Shown: one piece after another, positions 49,523-60,457 of the stretch | Layout of the letters: each line of letters begins with the position of its first letter | Numbering within the stretch: position 1 is the first letter of the stretch | Assembly (NCBI GenBank): GCA_907164885.2 | Contig: OU015490.1 | Location: 235,819,122 to 235,883,121 of the forward strand | Reading direction: 5' to 3' | DNA length: 64,000 nt | Source: Dolomedes plantarius | Taxonomy: Eukaryota > Arthropoda > Arachnida > Araneae > Dolomedidae | Position numbers and translations under genes: made by a program | The notes under the pieces: generated by a model | Seen by the model: the letters and a program-made list of their open reading frames with translations, nothing else | What the model was told of the DNA's origin: nothing | The model's database searches: none

Positions 49523-50997
49523 CACTGCTCAAAACAATTAGGGAAGCACATGGTTTTAACGAAATTGCGCAAATTCTTACACCGATAAGTAACATAAAAT
49601 AAATCATTCATAATTTAAAGCCTAGCAGGAAACAGAAGAAGAAAACTTCATATGCAAATCAAAGTTCATGACGTCAAAAACCAGAAAAATAACATAAGGG
49701 CGGAAATCGGGATGTTGCAGAAACGTCTGTTTCACTGCCTTAACTGTGAAATTCGATTGCTCAGTTATTCTTTTTGAGAAAAGGTGACTTGAAAATGTCT
49801 CAACAACGTCATTTACCGGAATCCATGGCATGGCGTATTATAGGCAGACTTGAATCCGGGCAAACACAACGTAGTGTCGCGGCTGCTGTTGGAGTCGCCA
49901 GAAGAGTCGTTGCAAGGCTGTGGAATCGATTTCAAGAAACAGGGAATGTTAAACGTCTACCAGGGCAAGGTCGGCCACGCGCCACCACAGCAACTGATGA
50001 CCGGTATATACTGTTAACAGCTCGTCGAAACAGGACAGACAGTGCTACTCAGCTGCAAAGACAGTTGCTCTTGGCAACAGGACGAAGTGTGTCCAGCCTA
50101 ACAGTACGTGATAGGCTTCATAAGGGAGGTCTCTATGCACGTAGGCCAATGGTCTTCATTCCGTTTACCTCACGCCACCGTGCGGCCCGAAGAAGATTGG
50201 CTGCTGAACGTCGATATTGGGAGCAACATGATTGGAACCAAAGTGCTGTTTACAGACGAGTCCCGATTCAATCTGGAGTGTGACACCCGACGTGTTTTGG
50301 TATGGAGGGAAAGGGGCACTCGAAATAACCCCACATTCGTTCGTGAAAGGTCACAATACAGATGAGATTCCAAACAGACTAGATATGCAGACGAGATACT
50401 GAGACCTCATGTTATACCTTACGATGCAGCCATTGTTTTCCCGCATGATAATGACAGAACGCATACAGCTCGTCTTGTGGAGAACATGCTTGAAGCTGAT
50501 ACAATACAGCGTATGGAATGGCCAGCCTGCTCTTCTGACCTGAATCTAATCGAGCATGTTTGGGACATGCGCGGACGACGCATTGCTGCGAGAACAAGGC
50601 CTCTTTTTACTCTCCGAGACTTGGAGACTGCACTTCTTGAGGAGTGGAACAGTATTCCCCAAAGTCTTATCGATAACATCATCGCATCCATGGAAAACAG
50701 GTGTGCAGCAGTCTTAGCTGTTCGAGGAGACCACATGCCATATTAAAAATCTTGAATCATTTCTAAACAATACTTTTTTTTATATCGTTTACATGTAACC
50801 AAATTGTTGCCCTAAATCATCTTATCATGTTTTTTCCATATTTTCAAGGAATTAAAGCTTAATTACAAATTTTTTTACGTCTTTTTTTCTGTATTGCGCA
50901 TTGATACGCGTGTACTATCCATTTTATGCCGATACGGGGCTGTATCGCATGGTTTTCTTAACTTCTTTGCTTTCACCCCTAATTTTTTTCAGCAGTG
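49523..50997 (+). mobile_element. Tc1-like transposon, inactive
   Basis: Ends CACTGCTCAAAACAATTAGG and, inverted, CACTGCTGAAAAAAATTAGG, with TA on both sides. Length 1475 bases, one broken transposase gene. Confidence 0.9.
49795..50746 (+). pseudogene. Tc1-like transposase (DD34E), deleted and frameshifted
   Basis: The frame starts MSQQRHLPESMAWRIIGRLE; the upstream extension lacks family similarity. Two HTH segments (QTQRSVAAAVGVARRVVARL; RSVSSLTVRDRLHKGGLYAR) and GRPR are intact. A frameshift occurs near 50240 at the HDWNQ codons, then VLFTDESRFNLECDTRR gives the first D. After RERSQYR a stop is followed by TRYADEILRPHVIP; about 35-40 residues expected in between, including the GGG.MVW motif, are missing. 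The second D (FPHDNDRTH) and E (SSDLNLIEHVW) are 34 residues apart. Ends VRGDHMPY. The defects are few, so the copy is fairly young. Confidence 0.9.
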
Positions 50998-50999
<2 letters not shown>

Positions 51000-51032
<33 letters not shown>

Positions 51033-51060
51033 TTGTTTGTTTGTTTGTGTGTGTGTGTTC
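51000..51060. repeat. (TA)n then (GT)n/(GTTT)n microsatellites
   Basis: TA run, (GT)n, (TTTG)n and (GT)n in sequence, directly after the Tc1 right end. Confidence 0.9.
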
Positions 51061-51350
51061 ATTCGTTCCTGTTGTTTCTAATGCCTTCTGGTTGGGCTAC
51101 AGTTTATATAGCACCAAAAGGGTCGGAGTCCGTCTTATCTATTTGCGACATCAATTTTGACCGGGCACCCCCCCAGAGGCGTCATCTGGGGGAATCGTAC
51201 GCTCTCCCACCCCTTATAACCTCATAAAACGACTTCCAGGTCTACCGATTGAACGTGCCCATTTCCAGCCTAGACACGGAGGTTTTTAATGGCGTGTGTC
51301 GGGATTCGATCCGAGCACCCTAGCACCGAAGGCCAACGCACTACCAAAAT
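51061..51350 (-). repeat. SINE, minus copy
   Basis: Plus-strand CCTAGACACGGAGGTTTTTA and GGGATTCGATCCGAGCACC (inverted B box) match 60458-60785. The tail GTTGTTTCTAATGCCTTCTG on plus corresponds to GCATTAGAAACAAC on minus. Confidence 0.85.
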
Positions 51351-51367
51351 GCTACGTCAATCGCGCA

Positions 51368-51440
51368 CACACACACACACATTTATACATACATACATAC
51401 ATACACACACTAATATATATACATACATACATACATTCAC

Positions 51441-51475
<35 letters not shown>

Positions 51476-51492
51476 CTATATATATATATATA

Positions 51493-51525
<33 letters not shown>

Positions 51526-51545
51526 ACGAAAGATAGATAGATAGC
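51368..51545. repeat. Compound microsatellite: (CA)n, (ATAC)n, (TA)n, (GATA)n
   Basis: A chain of different simple repeats next to the SINE head. Confidence 0.95.
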
Positions 51546-51550
51546 CACCA

Positions 51551-51833
51551 GCTTGAAATGTAAGTAAATGTGTAAATGTACGGTCTGAGGCAGATCGGTA
51601 TGACTTCATGGGCTGCCGACGTCACTGAGTGAAAAGTACTTGAGCGGCTACATTATGCTGTTCAGTAAAAATTACCATACAATGGTACTATTTAAGACAA
51701 TATTTGTGGGGTTTGGGTTTTTTTTTCTTTCCTGAAAGTGTAGCGCTGAATTATTAACAAGCATAATAGAGATAAAGTCTATTTTCTCGATGATTGAATA
51801 TGAATTTTAATTATTATTTTGTATCTATCGAAC
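51551..51833. other. Unassigned sequence
   Basis: No recognisable feature. The remainder of the gypsy 3' LTR may once have lain here, but homology with the 5' LTR stops at 51834. Confidence 0.35.
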
Positions 51834-52000
51834 AACAGAAAAAGAAAATTCGTTTTGCTTGTCTTACGAACCCTAAAAAGCCAATTAGGGAGTCGGATGC
51901 TTCTTACCAAGTCAGATTCTAACCACACAATGCACAAATAATCAGTTTAGAGTGTCATTTTTCATGACTGCTCTAATAAGTAGAAGCTGTAGCGACGACA
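51834..52000 (-). repeat. Truncated 3' LTR
   Basis: Begins TGTCGTCGCTACAGC on the minus strand, right after the polypurine tract. Shares AGCCAATTAGGGAGTCGGAT (plus strand) with the copy at 54759. Confidence 0.8.
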
Positions 52001-52014
52001 TTCCCCCTCTCTTA
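52001..52014 (-). other. Polypurine tract
   Basis: AAGAGAGGGGGAA on the minus strand, adjacent to the 3' LTR, the normal primer site for plus-strand synthesis in LTR elements. Confidence 0.7.
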
Positions 52015-52651
52015 CATTTTACATTTGCGTTTTGTTTAGCAGAAAAAGAAACATGTGCTGAAGTACAAACAGGGGACTTCGGGAGCCTAAAATACCACGT
52101 GGAAGCCGTTTCCAAGACTTTAATATAACATAAGAATACAGCGAACTGACTTCTCTCGCTGTAAGTAAAAAAATGGGCATCTCAAACTAACAACTCCCTA
52201 CTAACTAACAATGGCTGTGTAAGCCCTTCACAAGTAGCGGTTGCTAGAAAATATGTGCCTCCTGAAAACCGCCAACAAAACAAAGCTTGCCAAAACAAGT
52301 TCGACCAACACCCATACCCCTAGTGACTAGGAATTAATCATCGGAAGTGCTGACCCAACCAAGGTCAGTCAGTTCCCCAAAACTTCCTCCCATCAATGGC
52401 GGGAAAATTATTGATGGCTGGGACCCCCCAAGACGGCAGCAGACGTTCTAGACTGGTGACAGAGAGGATGAGAGGGCGGGAAGAGGGACTAGAAAGGCAT
52501 ATTCACCTCTTTCTGCAGCAGACAAAAGTCGCCACACTCCCCACCATGCCTAGGGAGAATCTTACACGCAGGACTCCCCCGGCATCACCTTAAGTAAAAG
52601 GCAGTCACGAAACAAAATATTCTCCACTGATCCCAGCTATTACACCAGGAT

Positions 52652-52684
52652 ACTGTGTGTCTCGGACAGACCGAGACACACAGT
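52652..52684. repeat. Perfect 14-bp hairpin in the retroelement 3' region
   Basis: ACTGTGTGTCTCGG, five bases ACAGA, then the exact reverse complement. It lies about 440 bases downstream of the integrase stop in the non-coding 3' part. Confidence 0.9.
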
Positions 52685-53127
52685 TTGTGGCAACTCTCTT
52701 TACAAAACTATTTTCCCTAACAACAAGCATAATACTCATTAAAAAAATACATACACAGCATTACAAATATTTTCTTACTATACAATATAACTTACAAAAC
52801 TGGCATTACGAAAAAACCTAAGTGTATCATTAATATAAAAGCGACCAACATCCGTTCCCTCGGTCTGAATAATCCTTCATCCTCCTGAGAGAAACAATAG
52901 GGGGGGGAAACAAGTTTCTCGTGAAACTATGTTAACACATAAAAGGAACACTTACTAATATTTCTCAATTAAAGGCAATTAACATATAGATATACAGAGC
53001 ATGATAAATACATTTACACGAAATATAAGAATTAGGGTTAGTTTTTTTTTTCAATCCCGCTCTCCGGATACGGCGAGCGCCGGTTATAAGGACTAGCACG
53101 GCGACCTTGAACTTTCTCCGAAGGTAT

Positions 53128-53700
53128 TCAAGCAGTCATCCTTTTATGAGGACAAATTTTAAGAAACCTGTCTAAGTGCACCCTGGACCGTTTTTTTCGA
53201 TCTTTTACGCACTCAATCTTATAATTATCATGTGTGAACTTTTTCTCAACTCTATAGGGGCCCTTGTTTTTGCGAGCCAACTTTCTAAGCGTAGTAGGGG
53301 TTGGGAAATTACAGTACCATAATACCCCCAAATATATCCTTTTTAACCTTGATGATTTAAGTCGAGCACCCTCCTGACGCTTCACCGCTCTTCTTAGATT
53401 CCGCTTCCCCGAATCCAGAGACGTGAGCAACCTATAGGTTAAATCTTTAACATAGTCTCTAGCTTCAGCAAATTCTTTCGGGTCTCTCCAATCTCTCAAT
53501 AGATCCTCAATTTTAGGGCACTTAGTGTCGGGAAGTTTTTCTTGATCGACACGGAAGGTAGGCTCCCCTGCAGTCTCAATCACCTGAACCTGGCTCACCG
53601 CACAGATTGCAACCGGCACCAGAACAAGGGCTTGGATGGGAGCAGGTTGGTGCTTATCTACCACACCACCATCGTTTCCCAGAGCAGGACAATTAATGGT
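53128..53700 (-). pseudogene. Gypsy-type integrase C-terminus
   Basis: The frame from 53664 to the stop at 53128 reads DWRDPKEFAEARDYVKDLTY, RLLTSLDSGKRNLRRAVKRQ, then GVLWYCNFPTPTTLRKLARK and NKGPYRVEKKFTHDNYKIEC. The last segment, GPY followed by a basic, I-x-x-V-like pattern and VHLDRFLKI, is the GPY/F module at the end of chromovirus/gypsy integrases, which binds DNA or chromatin. Part of the VGDVVWYY-type strand is altered. The frame continues open upstream into non-integrase residues (EKLPDTKCPKIEDLLRDW), where the catalytic core should be, which marks the deletion joint. It is non-functional. Confidence 0.8.
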
Positions 53701-53934
53701 TGGAGGAGAAGTGCGGGGTTGCTCTACTCGTACTTGGTCTCTCTTCTTTCAAAATTCTTTTGCCTTTGCTTTGTACACTTGTCCGTATTTACAACATCTG
53801 GCAGCAGTTACCCGGGCCTTAAAGCGATAAAATGAACAGAGCGATAACCTCAGTTAGAGCTGTAACCTCATCTACCTTTGTACTTAATCCTACAACCCAA
53901 TACGTCAATATTTCTATGCATTTCTGCTTCTCCG

Positions 53935-54425
53935 TGATTCGAACCTCCGACTAAGCGTTCGCAGGGGCCACAGAGACAGGAGAGAAATGGTTGAGATAAT
54001 TTCTTTCCATATTCTCTACCCTCGATTTATATATATCCTCCTCTACCAGGGCGTTTGTTTTCTACCTCGTCATATGTTTTGGGGCAAAACTAATTTTTTA
54101 ATGGGATCTTAGCCCTTCTAAAAATGATCTTTTAAGGATGTCTTGCTCACATTCTCCCGTGGGAGACCCGTTTCGCCTCTGAGGTGTCGCCTTAAAAGAT
54201 AACGCCTCAACTCGCGCGCCATACTACCTTACATTCTCCTCCCACCTCTGGTAATCTTCTATAAGTTTCCGCATGTAAGCATGCTCTGATTCCTGAACCT
54301 GAAACCTTTCGGAAAGGATATCACTTAGGTCTGTAAAAGTTGTTGCTGCCCGTGCTTCCAAATTGACTCTAACATAACGGGAGGCCTCTCCAGTCAAACG
54401 TATGCTTAAGGCAAACTTCTTGTCA
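53935..54425 (-). pseudogene. Gypsy-type gag fragment
   Basis: The minus strand reads KKFALSIRLTGEASRYVRVN, LEARAATTFTDLSDILSERF, QVQESEHAYMRKLIEDYQRW and, after one stop, GARVEALSFKATPQRRN. The sequence has the feel of the retrotransposon gag capsid domain, with the L..RF segment after A.T..DL. Stops at several points, and the N-terminus is missing. No zinc knuckle seen. The gag end joins the integrase piece after about 150 bases, so pol is lost in between. Confidence 0.65.
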
Positions 54426-54758
54426 TTATTTTGAATGTATCAAATAACAGAAAAAGTGTTGGAATCAACCTTTATTTTCGGTCATAACAATATTACTTTA
54501 ACTTTCAAATTCCTATTCCTATGCAATAATAGCTGATTGGTTGTGACGTCAGCGTGGTATCTGACTTTACTTTTGCACTAGCTACTGAGCATGTAATTGT
54601 GCTGTATATATGTAAGTCGCCATGTGACTTGTTAGTTAGCTTGATGTAAGTTAACTAAAGTTTTTGTTCATTATACTTTTAAGACGAGATGTCTTCTTCA
54701 TTAAAGAATTTACTTTACTCTGCTTTTTTCTATTTACAGCCAGTGAAACCAGGCTAAT

Positions 54759-54925
54759 AAAAAGAAAATTCGCTTTGCTTGTCCTAAACACTCTAAAAAG
54801 CCAATTAGGGAGTCGGATGTTTTTTGCCAAGTCAAACTCTAACCATACAATGCGCAAATAATAGGTGCAGAGTGTCATTTTGCATGCCCGCCCAAACCAT
54901 ATAAGTAGAAGTTGCATCTTTTTTT
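54759..54925 (-). repeat. 5' LTR start region
   Basis: Matches 51834-52000 at about 85 percent by eye. The rest of the 5' LTR (about 54430-54758) has AATAAA on the minus strand near 54475 but no counterpart in the truncated 3' LTR. Confidence 0.7.
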
Positions 54926-54930
54926 ACCAG

Positions 54931-55340
54931 TTATCGTGGGAATCAAAATGAAAACAGCTTGAATATAGCAATGAAAATATCTTTCTCTCCGACAAGTGGA
55001 TAAGTCATATTTGGAAATGTGTAAAACTGCTCATTCGTAGTCGAGAATATAGCATAATACATAAATGCAGACGGATAAACTGATACTACCAGAAATGCAG
55101 GTAAGCAGACAAATTTACTGATGGATAGGGAAATTTCGTTGCAGACGTTTAAAGATGTAGGCGGAAAACCGTTCAGGACGGGCTGTCTGCTTTTTAGCCA
55201 ATGGTGAGCAAACATATTTGTCAAATAAATAGACGCTATAAGGACTTCACCTTAATGAAAAGACTGTTTTTCTATGTTATGCTTTAATTTCACTTCTCGA
55301 TTAAATACAGGCTATTTAAAAATTTACAAAATAAAACAAA
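54931..55340. other. Unassigned sequence
   Basis: The 93-codon minus frame 55224-54943 has no recognisable family. Confidence 0.3.
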
Positions 55341-55828
55341 TGAATTTTTTGGGTTCACACGGCATTGACGAGGAAGATCAGACATGAGTTGTTGCTGTGT
55401 TTATTCAAATCTTTCTAGACCTAGCAGCATTCAAGCAGCATTTTAAATCGTCCTCATCTCTACTTAACTCTCACTCCGTCTGTAACTAACTCTGAATAAC
55501 TAATTTACCAACTCAACAGGCGTTCGACGACTTTATATACCTCCGCTGAATGTTCTCGACAGGTTTGGGAAACGCCTTCTTTCTTTGTCCAGTTACTTTT
55601 TTCACCGACTAGGCGCCTCCGGTCTGCTCCCCTTTATAGATAGTTTACTGTTCCATGAGTTTTGTTAGCTCGTCCGGCCTTTTATATCGCTAGGCGACTG
55701 TCTGTCTGTTGTCTGAGACTCTCTGTCTGCAGTAGTTTGGATCAATTATGTGCACAAGCCGCTCGCTGGGTGGTCTTCTTGGAATCTCCACTTCTGAAGA
55801 TAATCGTTAATAAACGGGAGTCGTTACA
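55341..55828 (-). mobile_element. Probable solo LTR
   Basis: On the minus strand it begins TGTAACGACTCCCGTTTATT and ends CCCAAAAAATTCA, so TG...CA. Inside are TATATAAAG (about 55535) followed at a normal distance by CAGTT-like start sites, and AATAAACAC (about 55410) as polyadenylation signal. No internal region or second LTR lies nearby. No clear target duplication flanks it, so the ends are approximate. Confidence 0.55.
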
Positions 55829-56595
55829 ACGTATACAATCTCGTTGACTGATGTACGGAGAAATTTATGTAAACAGGCACTGAAAATGAAAAACAGGGAG
55901 ACATAAAGACAGATATGCTCTAATATAGAGGAATAAACATATACAGACTGGAATACAAGTGAGTACATTAATTGAAAAACAGGAAAGCGCAGATAGGTAT
56001 GAATGTTGATGATCTAGCAGACTAATGTTCAAAATGAAACACTCATATTTGTACAAGACAGATAGAGGGACAGACGTTTAACGATATGCTGCAGTAGAAA
56101 GAGTCTCAAAGAGAAATATCGAAATAAATATATTCACAAATGAACTAAGATATATATGTCGATCGTTTGATGAGCGGAAAACCACAAGCGTGAAAACAGA
56201 CAGAAAGATAAACGTGTAGGCAGATATACAGATGTACACAGAAATAGACAAGTGAACATATCCATAAATAGAAAGGCACTGAAATTAGGGAAATGACAGA
56301 AATACTATCAAATGAGTATTTAAAGGTAAAGATACTGAGACAAGCAAATGTATACAGAGATGTAGGCTCGTAGAAGTTGACATAGGGAGAAATAATTCAA
56401 TTTGCCAATAAAAACATAAACCTATTAAGGTACATTCAGCAAGATATGACGGGCGTATAGAGGGATAGATATATTTACTGACACATCGTACAGTGGTTAG
56501 AGTCTCCTGTTTGTGATATCGGTTTCGAATCTTTGATAAACTATGGGCATTCCCACTTTATCTCCTCATGGGGAGCCTTTCTGATTCACCTATAT
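55829..56595. other. Diffuse GATA/GACA-rich sequence; tRNA-like segment
   Basis: Much of 55860-56480 is a loose purine-rich mixture (CAGATAG, GACAGA, AAATAGA), probably a decayed microsatellite. GGTTTCGAATC at 56521 with GTACAGTGGTTAGAGTC upstream (56489) resembles the A and B boxes of a SINE head. Confidence 0.45.
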
Positions 56596-57045
56596 CAGAG
56601 GTACTAAAACTACGACCCGCGGGCGCATGTAGCCTACTAAGCTTTCACGCGCGGCCCAAAGCAATCACACTCGTTATCTAGCAGATGCCTTTGTAAGCAC
56701 AATTTTTGAAATGAGTGCCTGAAAAACACAAAACTATACAAAAATGTGTCACCTGCTGCTCACATTGATCACATCAACGTATATTTGTGATTTCAAAATG
56801 ACATATGCGAAAAATATATATAGAAATCGGCTTACTGATTTTTACTTTCACGTCGTATTGAGAGTAGCACGTAGCAAGTATGCGTCTGATTTGTCTAAAC
56901 TAGTCAAAAGTTTGCTCCAACATAATAAAAATCACTCTAAGTTTTAAATAAATGTTTGAATATATTTAGGTTTTTAGTTTGATTTTTAGATTATTATCTT
57001 ATGAGGTATAGCGTACTATGTTGCGGCCAGTGAAACGTAGCAAAC
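56596..57045 (+). mobile_element. hAT-type element, internally deleted
   Basis: Starts CAGAGGTACTAAAACTACGA, then CCCGCGGGC, as in many hAT ends. The C-terminal transposase piece follows only about 150 bases later. GCGGCCAGTGAAACGTAG at 57024 may be the degraded right end. An eight-base target duplication was not confirmed. Confidence 0.55.
56744..56947 (+). pseudogene. hAT transposase C-terminal dimerisation fragment
   Basis: The frame reads TLITSTYICDFKMTYAKNIY, RNRLTDFYFHVVLRVARSKY and DLSKLVKSLLQHNKNH. It follows the S.Y.CE..FS.M...K...RNRLTD..L...LR.A...Y.PD...L......Q.SH pattern at the end of hAT transposases of the GTF2IRD2/ZBED type. The CE in that pattern is CD here, the glutamate-bearing catalytic part is lacking, and the serines after it are lost. 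Only the last quarter remains. Confidence rests on the RNRLTD motif and its position. Confidence 0.65.
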
Positions 57046-58656
57046 ATATGCAAGTGGCCAGGGAGAGAGAAAGGTTGACTGATCTATATAGTGACTGATC
57101 TATATAGTGATCCAATAATAAAGTAAACAACGAATTCCTAGTGTGGATGGGTCAGTTTCGTCAGAGCAAAGTACCTGCCACGTTGAAACAAAAAAAACAT
57201 AGTTACTGACATTATATATAGTCAGTACCAGTTACGCAGTCGCACAAAAAATCTACAAAGAAAACTTTAAAATATATTTTTCTAGACCATATATATTTAT
57301 TTAAACGCTTTTTTTATGATATATTGATAATAATTGCAAGATAAAAAGAAATTTTTATAAACCACGTTTTTAAATTTTCTGTTGAATGATATAAACTTGA
57401 CAATTCTATGTATTTATAAATACTTTTTGTTATTCTTTTGATGAATTATCCCATCAATTTGAAAGAAAATGATCAAATGCGTAATAATGAGAACAATTAT
57501 AAGAAACTTTCAAACAACAAAATTAACTGAAAATGAATTCAATACTGCTTAAATATGACTAAAAGTATTAAAAGAATGCATTGTCATCGTGTTCTGAGCT
57601 ATTATAAAAGTTTCAAATGTCTAGCTAGTCGGGAAGTTAGTTAAATATCGATTGCAAGAATTGTACTGGACAAACACACAAACAAGAAAGCGAGTTAATG
57701 AAAACATTGTAAAAATCAAATCTTGCAGCTTTTATTAAGATGAAATAGAATACGCTTTCTAATTAGGATTTAATGACGTTTATTACATTAAAAATTAAAC
57801 TCCGTTGTTTAGTTTTTTTACCTTTTGTACATGAAATCACACCATGTAATAAGTGGATGGTTTTACTTCATTAAAAGGAAATAAGAAAACAAGAATGAAA
57901 AAATGCCCTTGATTTGGAATCCTGACATATTCTTTCTAAACAATAAACATTTTTATACATAAAAACCGAATTATAAGTAAGTAATCTATGTAAGTGAATC
58001 ACTGATTTTCACTTTCTCTCGGTTTGCTTCTTTCAGACTAATTTTGCTGATAAAAAATGTTCTCTCCAACACTAATGTTTACTTGTTGAATTGTTCGATT
58101 ATTTGTCTGTCTCCCTCAGTCAGTCTCTTATTTATTATTTTCCTCCTGTCAGTAACACACTTTATTCATTTTCATTTCCGTCTTTAAAATCTCATCTCCT
58201 TCACTTTATTTTATTAATTTCCTTTTCTGATTCAAATTCCCTTTTTATTGTATGTGACACACCTTTTCCTACCCATTTTCATTCCTTTTTCTTTCCCGAA
58301 CACTCTGGTTAGTTCCGGTATTCATTTGTTTTATCTTTCCGCTCTCTCATACAGAGTCCATAAGTATGGCGTATTTTTTCTTTCCCTCCCTTCATTGGTT
58401 CAAATTCCATTTTTTACACAGAGTCGAAACGAAGTGAACAGTTTGACGTGAGTGGTTCGAAGTTCCAACGTTGTGGTTCGAAGTGAACCCCAACGTTGAA
58501 CTTACATCGTCTTTTATTCAATCACAAGAACAATTGAAGGGTTAAGATAGACAAGTTGCTCTACTACAGGTAGTTCCCTGGAGCAGCTGATACTCTGGAG
58601 CCGTATCGAGTCACGATCTCGATCTACCAGTCTCTCTGTCCTTTAAAGCCGTCTTA
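57046..58656. other. AT-rich sequence; small duplications
   Basis: GTGACTGATCTATATA is tandemly repeated at 57075-57110. The 58.1-58.45 kb stretch is pyrimidine-rich with open but low-complexity frames. GTGGTTCGAAGT repeats at 58450-58490. No gene supported. Confidence 0.4.
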
Positions 58657-58842
58657 GGGCCTGTTCACATAGGAGTCCGTTGCGTTGCGTTAAGGAAAAG
58701 ATGACGTTGGGACGAAAATAAACCAATCATAGGCGTTAAAAATTTCATTGCTAATCGTTTGGAGGCATGTGATTGGTTTATTTACCTCTCAACGTCATCT
58801 TTTCCTTAACGCAACGCAACGGATTCCTATGTGAACAGGCCC
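58657..58842. mobile_element. PIF/Harbinger-type MITE, 186 bases
   Basis: Flanked by TTA on both sides (58654-58656 and 58843-58845). Ends GGGCCTGTTCACATAGGAGT and, inverted, GGGCCTGTTCACATAGGAAT. The inverted arms extend over 50 bases through GCGTTGCGTTAAGGAAAAG and GATGACGTTG. The three-base TTA duplication and GGGC ends fit PIF/Harbinger. Noncoding. Confidence 0.85.
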
Positions 58843-59673
58843 TTACTGGGGCAGCCTAGCCATGCAATCTACATAACGACAGGAGATCCAACGTGGATCT
58901 GGGTCGGAACGAACCCAAGTGGATTAAGAATGGCACATGACGTCATTATTTGAACTACTTGAGCCGAGTCCATCTGCCACAAACCATCTGAACTTTCAAT
59001 ACAAAACAGTGTGCTCTAAAAAGGTGTTCGAAATTTGAGTTGTGCACACTAGGAACAACAATCGACCGATCGGATTTTGCTCAAGAGCAGATGGTATCTT
59101 AACTCTGGGAGTTTTATTTTTCCATGTCATGGAGACCGTGACTAAGCTGAGACATGCGCCTACGCTGTGACTTCGCGCTTCCTCCTACATTGGTTTTGAC
59201 GTTGGATGAGAAGGGACGGTCCAATTTTTTTGCCACCAAGAAGCCACGATGACCCCTTTATACTTCTCTTCTCTGGGGTTACCTAAAAAACATTGTGTAC
59301 CCTGACAATATCCGGTATTATGCCATTTGTCTGACAGAATCACCACTGCTGTAATAGCGACTGACTCGTGTTATGATCGAGAGTACCTGAATGGAGATCG
59401 ACCATCGCCCGCATGTTGCCGAGCGACGAGGTATGGTTGAAACCTATTAGGTAATGTCGAAAACGTGATTTGTTTCTGTATCTGTTGGTGAAAAAATAAA
59501 CCCCGTGAGTTCTATTATATGGTTATGTATTTCACGTTGCAATCACGGGCACCTTTTTCTATGACCTCGTATTCTCTACTTGTCTTTCCGTCTGTATCTG
59601 TCTTTTCTATTCTAAGTCTGTTTGTCTGTCTTTCCCTCTCTCTCATTTTTAAACACACACACACACAAAAACA
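58843..59673. other. Unassigned sequence with (CA)n at its end
   Basis: More balanced base composition than average, no recognisable frame. (AC)n at 59653-59666. Confidence 0.35.
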
Positions 59674-60253
59674 GGGTACGGCAGAATGGACTCCCGCATT
59701 TCAAAGGGCAATAAAACATAACGAAAATAAAGCTTTATGTTTTCAAAAAGTAGTGATAATTTAGTTTTTTCTTCACTGGGTTTTGAAAATAACATTACTT
59801 AGGTGGCGCCCGTTATTTACAATGCACTGCCAAAACCATTTTCTAAAGTTTTCCATCACTGTGTTGGTCATCTCTGGGGGAATGGTGACAACTTCCTCAC
59901 GAATATTGGACTCACGGACTCGTTGCACGTTTTCGGGTGTTCTAACACTCCGAGGACGACAATAAGGTTTCCATGGAAATGTACACCCCCTTGCTCTCCC
60001 CTTGCTCTCCCCTTGCTCTCCCCATGGCAACATACGTTTTCAATCAGAAACAGTATCAGTTGCATAGAGCTCGAAGTATGTCCTAAATGCCCTCTGTGTC
60101 ACTGATACGGAATATTTGTTTTTAAAGAAGGATTAGGCGGAACGACTCGATAGCGAAACTACAATATTCACCGGACCATCTCATGGTGTCTACTGACAAC
60201 TAGAAAACGCATAACCCGACCTTCAGAAACGCGGGAGTCCATTCTACCTCACC
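59674..60253 (-). mobile_element. Mariner-like element, internally deleted
   Basis: Ends GGGTACGGCAGAATGGACTC and, inverted, GGGTGAGGTAGAATGGACTC, both continuing CCGC. Length about 580 bases. The transposase piece inside links it to a DUF4817-containing mariner-like group. Confidence 0.8.
59773..60033 (-). pseudogene. Fused N- and C-terminal parts of a transposase
   Basis: A single minus frame joins PRSVRTPENVQRVRESNI, the DUF4817-type HTH segment of mariner-like transposases, directly to REEVVTIPPEMTNTVMENFR and QCIVNNGRHLSNVIFKTQ, the C-terminus of the same protein group. The whole DDE core, some 200 residues, is gone, yet the frame is open across the joint. The start at MLPWGEQ lies in a GCTCTCCCCTT repeat (three units at 59993-60020) and is not native. 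A fused peptide of HTH and tail could in principle still bind ends, but there is no evidence of expression. Confidence 0.7.
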
Positions 60254-60457
60254 CAGTACATACAAACATGCATTCTTTTACAAACTAATTCTGGCATATG
60301 CGTTCTGTTAGGGCCTCATCATCATAAACAGCCTAATACTTTTTGCTTCCTTCTGAAGCTCTGTTACCTTTGCGGAAATAAATAAGTAAAATGGGATGAA
60401 AATGTTAATTTTTATGTTTCATCCTTCAGCGTAAAATTCTTATGAATATATTTCTCG

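Larger units (their letters stand above)
51834..54930 (-). mobile_element. Gypsy-type LTR retrotransposon remnant
   Basis: Direct repeats at 51834-52000 and 54759-54925 are LTR starts. Between them, on the minus strand, lie a gag fragment, an integrase C-terminus, a long 3' non-coding part, and a polypurine tract (AAGAGAGGGGGAA, 52001-52014 reversed) immediately before TGTCGTCGCTAC at the 3' LTR. The protease, reverse transcriptase, RNase H and most of the integrase are deleted. The 3' LTR is cut after 167 bases. The element cannot move by itself. Confidence 0.85.

Noticed and set aside
52652..52684. Hairpin as a bacterial-type terminator or CRISPR repeat
   Set aside because: Single copy, eukaryotic context, no U tract or spacer array.
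55865..56500. Periodic GATA/GACA sequence as a regulatory array
   Set aside because: Too irregular; better explained as a decayed microsatellite.
58091..58451. Overlapping 67- and 73-codon plus-strand ORFs
   Set aside because: Pyrimidine-rich low-complexity DNA open in two frames; residues mainly S, F, L, P.
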